34,926 nt of DNA from assembly GCA_020692355.1 (NCBI GenBank), contig JAIMKP010000019.1, positions 20,664-55,589 on the forward strand, in the 5' to 3' direction. The notes beneath the pieces are model-generated. The model did not search any database. It was not told where the DNA came from and saw only the letters and a program-made list of their open reading frames with translations. Of the stretch, positions 31,779-34,926 are shown one piece after another. Within the stretch, counting starts at the first letter, position 1; each line of letters opens with the position of its first letter. The position numbers and the translations under genes are program-made. The DNA comes from Desulfosporosinus sp. (GTDB taxonomy: Bacteria; Bacillota; Desulfitobacteriia; Desulfitobacteriales; Desulfitobacteriaceae).

Positions 31779-31792
31779 TGTTCACATGAACA
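31779..31792 (-). promoter_or_regulatory. Palindromic operator at gap promoter
   Basis: TGTTCA-CA-TGAACA has perfect 6-base arms. On the minus strand it comes directly after a TATAGT (possible -10), so it would cover the transcription start of gap. Additional half-sites, TGAACA at 31809-31814 and TGTTCGTTGTCA at about 31749, lie on either side. The nearby DeoR-type regulator is a plausible binder. Confidence 0.5.
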
Positions 31793-31836
31793 CTATATTC
31801 TGCTCGAATGAACAAACTCCTTCTTTTTATCGAATC

Positions 31837-31930
31837 AATTTGCAAATTTTCCTCTTGACTAGGTTTCCCTGTACGCTAAAAAAACTTGCAAACTTTGCTT
31901 GCAAGTTTTTCTGGTGTTGTCGGCAACACC
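31837..31930. other. Palindrome and paired hairpins, gap-methyltransferase gap
   Basis: AATTTGCAAATT (31837-31848) is a perfect 12-base palindrome. AAAAACTTGCAA (31880-31891) pairs with TTGCAAGTTTTT (31899-31910), with T-runs on both strands like a two-way terminator. GGTGTTG-TCGG-CAACACC (31913-31930) follows at once. A TTGACT at 31855 may be a -35 for the methyltransferase gene. Terminator-like hairpins between two divergent genes are unexpected and could be a leader attenuator. Confidence 0.5.
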
Positions 31931-32007
31931 CATAAGATTACACTGCCATAAACTATTAAAAGTGTTCAGCTGTAAACCATAGCATGCCTACAGAAGGAGT
32001 GAGATAT

Positions 32008-33030
32008 TTGGAACCTGGAATGTTAGCATTGCTGGGAAGAACAATCTCTTTAATGGAAAACTTGGGATTTCTCTGGGTAGTCCAGACTGGCTTTAAACTG
32101 GAATTATGGGGTGAATTAGAAGAACGGAAAAGCTTAGAAGACTTACTGGCATTACATCCAACATGGGACAGAGTATTATTAGACCATTGGCTGGAACAAG
32201 CCTTTTGTCAGGATTTATTGAGCAAAGACTCACTATCATATAAGCTTTCAAAACTTGGCAAAGCAATTCAAACTTATCGTTCTCAGGGACTGGAAGCAAT
32301 GTATCAAGAGTTTGTCGTTCATTGGAGTCCGGGTTTCGCAAGATTGCCGGAACTGATAACCGGTCAAACAGAAAAAACCATTTTCGGTTCAGAAATGGAA
32401 GAAGAATTGATCTCAAAAGCATCCCTGGCTTCAGAGCCATTTGTGTGGCCCTTTTTAAGAAATAATTGCCAAAAAAATAAATGGCAACACATTCTCGATA
32501 TAGGATGTGGAGAGGGGATTTATTTAAATAAGTTAATGGAATCTTTTCCTTCTCTTCAGGGGGTTGGCATCGAAATTAATCCCACTGTTGCCGAAAGGGC
32601 TCAAAATAATACCCATTCTTGGGGCGAACGCCTTAAAATTATATGTGGTGATGCTCTTGATCTTAGCCAGGATCTTGGAACATTTGATGTCTGTTTATTA
32701 AATAATAATATTTATTATTTTTCTCGGGAACAGAGAGAAAGCTTATTGAACAATCTAAAAAAGATATTAAAACCCACAGGACAAATCGGGATCTTAACTG
32801 CTTTGCGGGAAAGTGGAAATCAATCCCAGCGGATATTTCGGACGCATATTCCACAAAACCTGATGAGTTTCTTTATAGCTTGTCATCAGGGATTTCTGGG
32901 TTTACCGGCTGAAGGTGAAATCAGGGAGCTTCTACAACAAACCGGTTATACCGATATCGAAGTTATTCCTTTACCATTCAGGATATCACACTACTTTTTT
33001 GCAAGATATGCTGGGCTAAAAACCTCTTAA
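32008..33030 (+). CDS. SAM-dependent methyltransferase
   Basis: A 340-residue soluble protein. The C-terminal half has a class I methyltransferase fold: motif I HILDIGCGEGIYLNKLME, GVGIEINP at the end of strand two, and FDVCLLNNNIYYFSREQRESLLNNLKKILKPTGQIGILT. The N-terminal part (about 1-140) is helical and resembles the dimerisation domain of O-methyltransferases and of natural-product methyltransferases. The TTG at 32008 follows GAAGGAG by eight bases and is preferred over the ATG at 31984, which lacks a site. The gene is clearly more A+T-rich than gap and pyk, so it may be acquired. The substrate is unknown. Confidence 0.78.
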   Translation: MEPGMLALLGRTISLMENLGFLWVVQTGFKLELWGELEERKSLEDLLALHPTWDRVLLDHWLEQAFCQDLLSKDSLSYKLSKLGKAIQTYRSQGLEAMYQEFVVHWSPGFARLPELITGQTEKTIFGSEMEEELISKASLASEPFVWPFLRNNCQKNKWQHILDIGCGEGIYLNKLMESFPSLQGVGIEINPTVAERAQNNTHSWGERLKIICGDALDLSQDLGTFDVCLLNNNIYYFSREQRESLLNNLKKILKPTGQIGILTALRESGNQSQRIFRTHIPQNLMSFFIACHQGFLGLPAEGEIRELLQQTGYTDIEVIPLPFRISHYFFARYAGLKTS

Positions 33031-33045
33031 ATTGGGCTTAATTCG

Positions 33046-33087
33046 GACACGTCACTGTGTCGGGGTCAGACCCCGAACAGACCCCGA
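33046..33087. repeat. REP-like palindrome
   Basis: TCGGGGTC-A-GACCCCGA (33060-33076) is a perfect palindrome with 8-base arms. A second GACCCCGA (33080-33087) can pair instead, and GACAC/GTGTC (33046-33050 with 33057-33061) frames it. CGGGGTCAGACCCCG is of the kind carried by REP elements linked to tyrosine transposases of the RAYT/IS200 type. It could equally act as a terminator for the methyltransferase gene, though no T-run follows. Confidence 0.5.
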
Positions 33088-33118
33088 CAGACCGTAGACA
33101 AATCAGCTCAAGGGTAGT

Positions 33119-33162
33119 ACAATAAGCATACAATAAGCATACAATAAGCATACAATAAGGAT
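33119..33162. repeat. 11-base tandem repeat before toxin-antitoxin genes
   Basis: ACAATAAGCAT occurs four times (33119-33129, -33140, -33151 and -33162; the last copy has G for C). It lies upstream of the antitoxin; a TATATT at 33162-33167 just after it could be the -10, so the array may include the -35 region. Confidence 0.95.
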
Positions 33163-33191
33163 ATATTATTGCTATCAAGAGAGGTGATTGC

Positions 33192-33479
33192 ATGATGAAC
33201 ATTAAGCCGTCCGCGGCAATCCGCAAAAACTACAATGAAATTTCCGAGCTATGCAAGCGGTCAGGAGAACCGGTTTATCTTACAAAAAACGGCGAGGGCG
33301 ATCTTGTGGTCATGGATATAGAAACCTTTGCAAGAAGGGAAAGCATGCTTCGGTTGAGGGAAGATCTAATTGCTGCGGAGGAAGGTAGGCTGAACGGAAA
33401 GCCCGGTCGTTCTATTGATGAGGTTTCTGCTATGATGAAAGCTGCCGTCCGGGAGGTACTGGATGGGCAGCGAAAATAA
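33192..33479 (+). CDS. Phd/YefM-family antitoxin
   Basis: A 95-residue protein starting MMNIKPSAAIRKNYNEIS, the DNA-binding N-terminus of Phd/YefM antitoxins. The middle EPVYLTKNGEGDLVVMDIETFARR is strongly diagnostic. The C-terminal helix (SIDEVSAMMKAAVREVL) should wrap around the toxin. ATG 33192 has GAGGTGA upstream. It overlaps the toxin gene by 17 bases. Antitoxins of this family also repress their own promoter, so the tandem repeat upstream may be part of control. Confidence 0.9.
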   Translation: MMNIKPSAAIRKNYNEISELCKRSGEPVYLTKNGEGDLVVMDIETFARRESMLRLREDLIAAEEGRLNGKPGRSIDEVSAMMKAAVREVLDGQRK

Positions 33480-33780
33480 ACGGCATACCGTAGTCATTTC
33501 CGATGAGGCCACGCAAATGCTGGTATCCCATGCACGATTTCTAGCACAGGTCAGTGAGCCTGCAGCCATGCGGTTAATTGGAGCCTTTCAGGAAAAGGCC
33601 AAGTCGCTGGAACAGTTTCCTGAAAGGAATCCATGGCTGACTGATCCGCTGATTTCGACAGGAAAATACCGAAAGCTCTTGCTGGAAAAACGGTATCTAC
33701 TGCTTTATCAGATCAAGGAAAGTACCGTGTATGTGGACGCAGTTGTAGATACCCGCCAGGACTATGGCTGGCTATTGTAG
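33463..33780 (+). CDS. RelE/ParE-family toxin
   Basis: A 105-residue protein. MGSENKRHTVVISDEATQML, then FQEKAKSLEQFPERNPWL, then ISTGKYRKLLLEKRYLLLYQI and VYVDAVVDTRQDYGWLL follow the RelE/ParE fold: N-terminal helices, central strand with Arg/Tyr and the terminal D-x-R-x-D(Y) strand. RelE types cleave mRNA on the ribosome, ParE types block gyrase; the sequence alone does not tell which. It overlaps the antitoxin by 17 bases, with GGGAGG before the ATG. Confidence 0.88.
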   Translation: MGSENKRHTVVISDEATQMLVSHARFLAQVSEPAAMRLIGAFQEKAKSLEQFPERNPWLTDPLISTGKYRKLLLEKRYLLLYQIKESTVYVDAVVDTRQDYGWLL

Positions 33781-33904
33781 GCTGGATCACTTGTCGGCCA
33801 TACTCCATTTCCGGAGAACAGGTAAGATCCCCCAAGTTGACTCTCTGATTACCCAAGTGTAGCTCCTCCTTTGGCTTCGCCGGTTGAAGTGTCTCACGAT
33901 TGGA

Positions 33905-34786
33905 TCAATTCCTTAAGTTCAGGATCGCTTCTTGGGACAGTCCTGTGATTTCGGCGATCAGTTCGACCGCTAATCCTTTCTTTAAAGCCGCCTTGGCTGT
34001 CAGCACTCTGCCCTCTTCCCTGCCTTCTGCTCTACCATCCGCTTTTGCGGTATCAAGCAACCCCATCTCATACCCCAAGTATGCCAGGTAATCATCATAA
34101 GCGCGTCGTTCTTTTTCCTCCATCATCAGATATCCCAGCTTTTGGGCCGCCAACAGAATCCCCGGTGATTTGAAGTCATCCCGTATGGCTCCGTGCTTGA
34201 AGAAATAGACCCACTCGTCGATGTCATCCTGAATCATATCTTCAAATTTCTCAACATAGATCAAGTAATACTCCGGGAATATATGTTTGCTGGTTACAAA
34301 CGATTGATCTACATCCACAGCTGCTGCACCATGTAAGGCAAGCGGTTTTTTGGTGTGAAGCCCCACCATCTCTGTGGTGCCGTAGTAAATAAAATCAGTG
34401 TTTTCTTTTTCGTCCATACGCAGGTTATGATACAGGATGCTGATGGAGATGACCTTGACCACTTCGCTATAATGACTGCCAAGCTCTATGCTTTCCACCA
34501 CGGCCATAGAGGTTCCCCACAGTAGTCTTTGCAGGTAGTCCACTTCCCGCTGGTTCTGTATTTCAATGATGATTTGTCGGCCTTGTGAGTCTTTACATTT
34601 TAAGTCAACGCGGTTGAATTTGCGGTTTTCAGCTTCCCGGTTGCTTTCACTTTCCAGAATACTATCGATGGTAATCGTTTCTTTCAACAAATTGGAAATA
34701 AACGCTTCCAGTACATCAAAATTAGCCTTGTTGCGCAGGATGTATTTTAGAGCCCAATCAAAGCGGATCAACTTTTTTAGCGCCAT
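33905..34786 (-). CDS. Rpn-family PD-(D/E)XK nuclease
   Basis: A 293-residue protein of the Rpn/PDDEXK 'transposase' family, found in many copies in Clostridia and Cyanobacteria and linked to recombination or defence. The nuclease core reads VDLKCKDSQGRQIIIEIQNQ (Asp, then Glu-x-Gln at the active site), after FDWALKYILRNK and a helical stretch. The C-terminal part has the characteristic GRAEGREEGRVLTAKAALKKG spacer and a terminal helix domain (LIAEITGLSQEAILNL). ATG 34786 follows AATGGGGAATC and is preferred over the start at 34810. It is often paired with no fixed neighbour; here it is next to a toxin-antitoxin pair. The region 33781-33904 between them shows nothing I recognise. Confidence 0.88.
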   Translation of the reverse strand: MALKKLIRFDWALKYILRNKANFDVLEAFISNLLKETITIDSILESESNREAENRKFNRVDLKCKDSQGRQIIIEIQNQREVDYLQRLLWGTSMAVVESIELGSHYSEVVKVISISILYHNLRMDEKENTDFIYYGTTEMVGLHTKKPLALHGAAAVDVDQSFVTSKHIFPEYYLIYVEKFEDMIQDDIDEWVYFFKHGAIRDDFKSPGILLAAQKLGYLMMEEKERRAYDDYLAYLGYEMGLLDTAKADGRAEGREEGRVLTAKAALKKGLAVELIAEITGLSQEAILNLRN

Positions 34787-34843
34787 GATTCCCCATTCCT
34801 CCCCCCTCATTCTCCCAGTTATATTTTACCACGTATAACGCCG

Positions 34844-34926
34844 TTATTCCACATTTCTTCCGCCATACAGCACACGAAGAACACCTACCGTACAATCGGA
34901 CTCTCTTGTAGTGGGTGAGTACCATC
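34844..34926 (-). CDS. C-terminal fragment, possibly a RelE-like toxin
   Basis: The reading frame coming from the right edge ends VGVLRVLYGGRNVE followed by TAA at 34844-34846. The phrase 'LRVLYGGRN' resembles the closing strand of RelE/YafQ-type toxins, but only 27 residues are in the window, so this is tentative. If correct, it is a second toxin locus in the accessory end. The gene continues outside the window. Confidence 0.4.
   Translation of the reverse strand, partial: WYSPTTRESDCTVGVLRVLYGGRNVE

Noticed and set aside
33119-33162. CRISPR array
   Set aside because: The units are 11 bases and directly adjacent, with no spacers and no cas genes.

Overview
The window looks like chromosomal DNA from a spore-forming, anaerobic Firmicute of the Peptococcaceae/Desulfitobacteriaceae type (Desulfosporosinus- or Desulfitobacterium-like). 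This is an inference from gene content and order: a miaB / YlbF-like / mutS / mutL / miaA / hfq block, a YtvI-type membrane protein, a DacF-like carboxypeptidase, a DUF1540 mini-protein, a stand-alone PduL and strong AGGAGG ribosome binding sites. Most genes lie on the minus strand.

Layout. 1-1.2 kb: the 5' end of an MFS transporter and an FTR1-type iron permease behind a Fur-box-like site. 1.6-4.3 kb (plus): a PduL-type phosphotransacylase and an Uup/YfmR-type ABC-F ATPase. 4.3-9.4 kb (minus): a diguanylate cyclase with an unusual four-cysteine cluster, then a DMT-family exporter overlapping by four bases a secreted subtilisin with three cell-wall-binding repeats. 9.5-10.4 kb: a small PH-domain gene between two inverted 26-base repeats, preceded by a 5' region that can form competing hairpins. 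10.5-21.9 kb (minus): the maintenance and RNA-modification block miaB, YlbF/RicA-like, mutS, HyuA-like, HDAC-like, mutL, methyltransferase, miaA, hfq. A two-gene hydantoinase/deacetylase-type module sits between mutS and mutL. 22-27.8 kb: DUF1540, YtvI-like, DacF-like, DegV, a small unknown protein, a LysM/G5/M23 peptidase and a decayed MBL-fold hydrolase. 27.9-31.7 kb: a small unknown protein and the cluster gap-pyk-deoR-type regulator. 31.8-34.9 kb: a more A+T-rich accessory end with a methyltransferase, a REP-like palindrome, a Phd/RelE-type toxin-antitoxin pair, an Rpn-family nuclease and the tail of what may be another toxin.

How the genes fit together: MutS and MutL act in mismatch repair. 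MiaA and MiaB act in sequence on A37 of tRNAs, and Hfq is the RNA chaperone commonly encoded after miaA. DacF-like, M23 and the CWB2 protease act on or at the cell wall. gap and pyk are glycolytic and are followed by a sugar-type DeoR regulator that could bind the palindrome overlapping the gap promoter.

The least explained signals are in the non-coding DNA: three separate tandem arrays with an 11-base unit, each next to the 5' end of a gene; a dispersed GTGAAC/CGAGTT repeat family found in several 5' regions; and the competing-hairpin region between hfq and the PH-domain gene. No complete insertion sequence, CRISPR array, rRNA or tRNA was seen.
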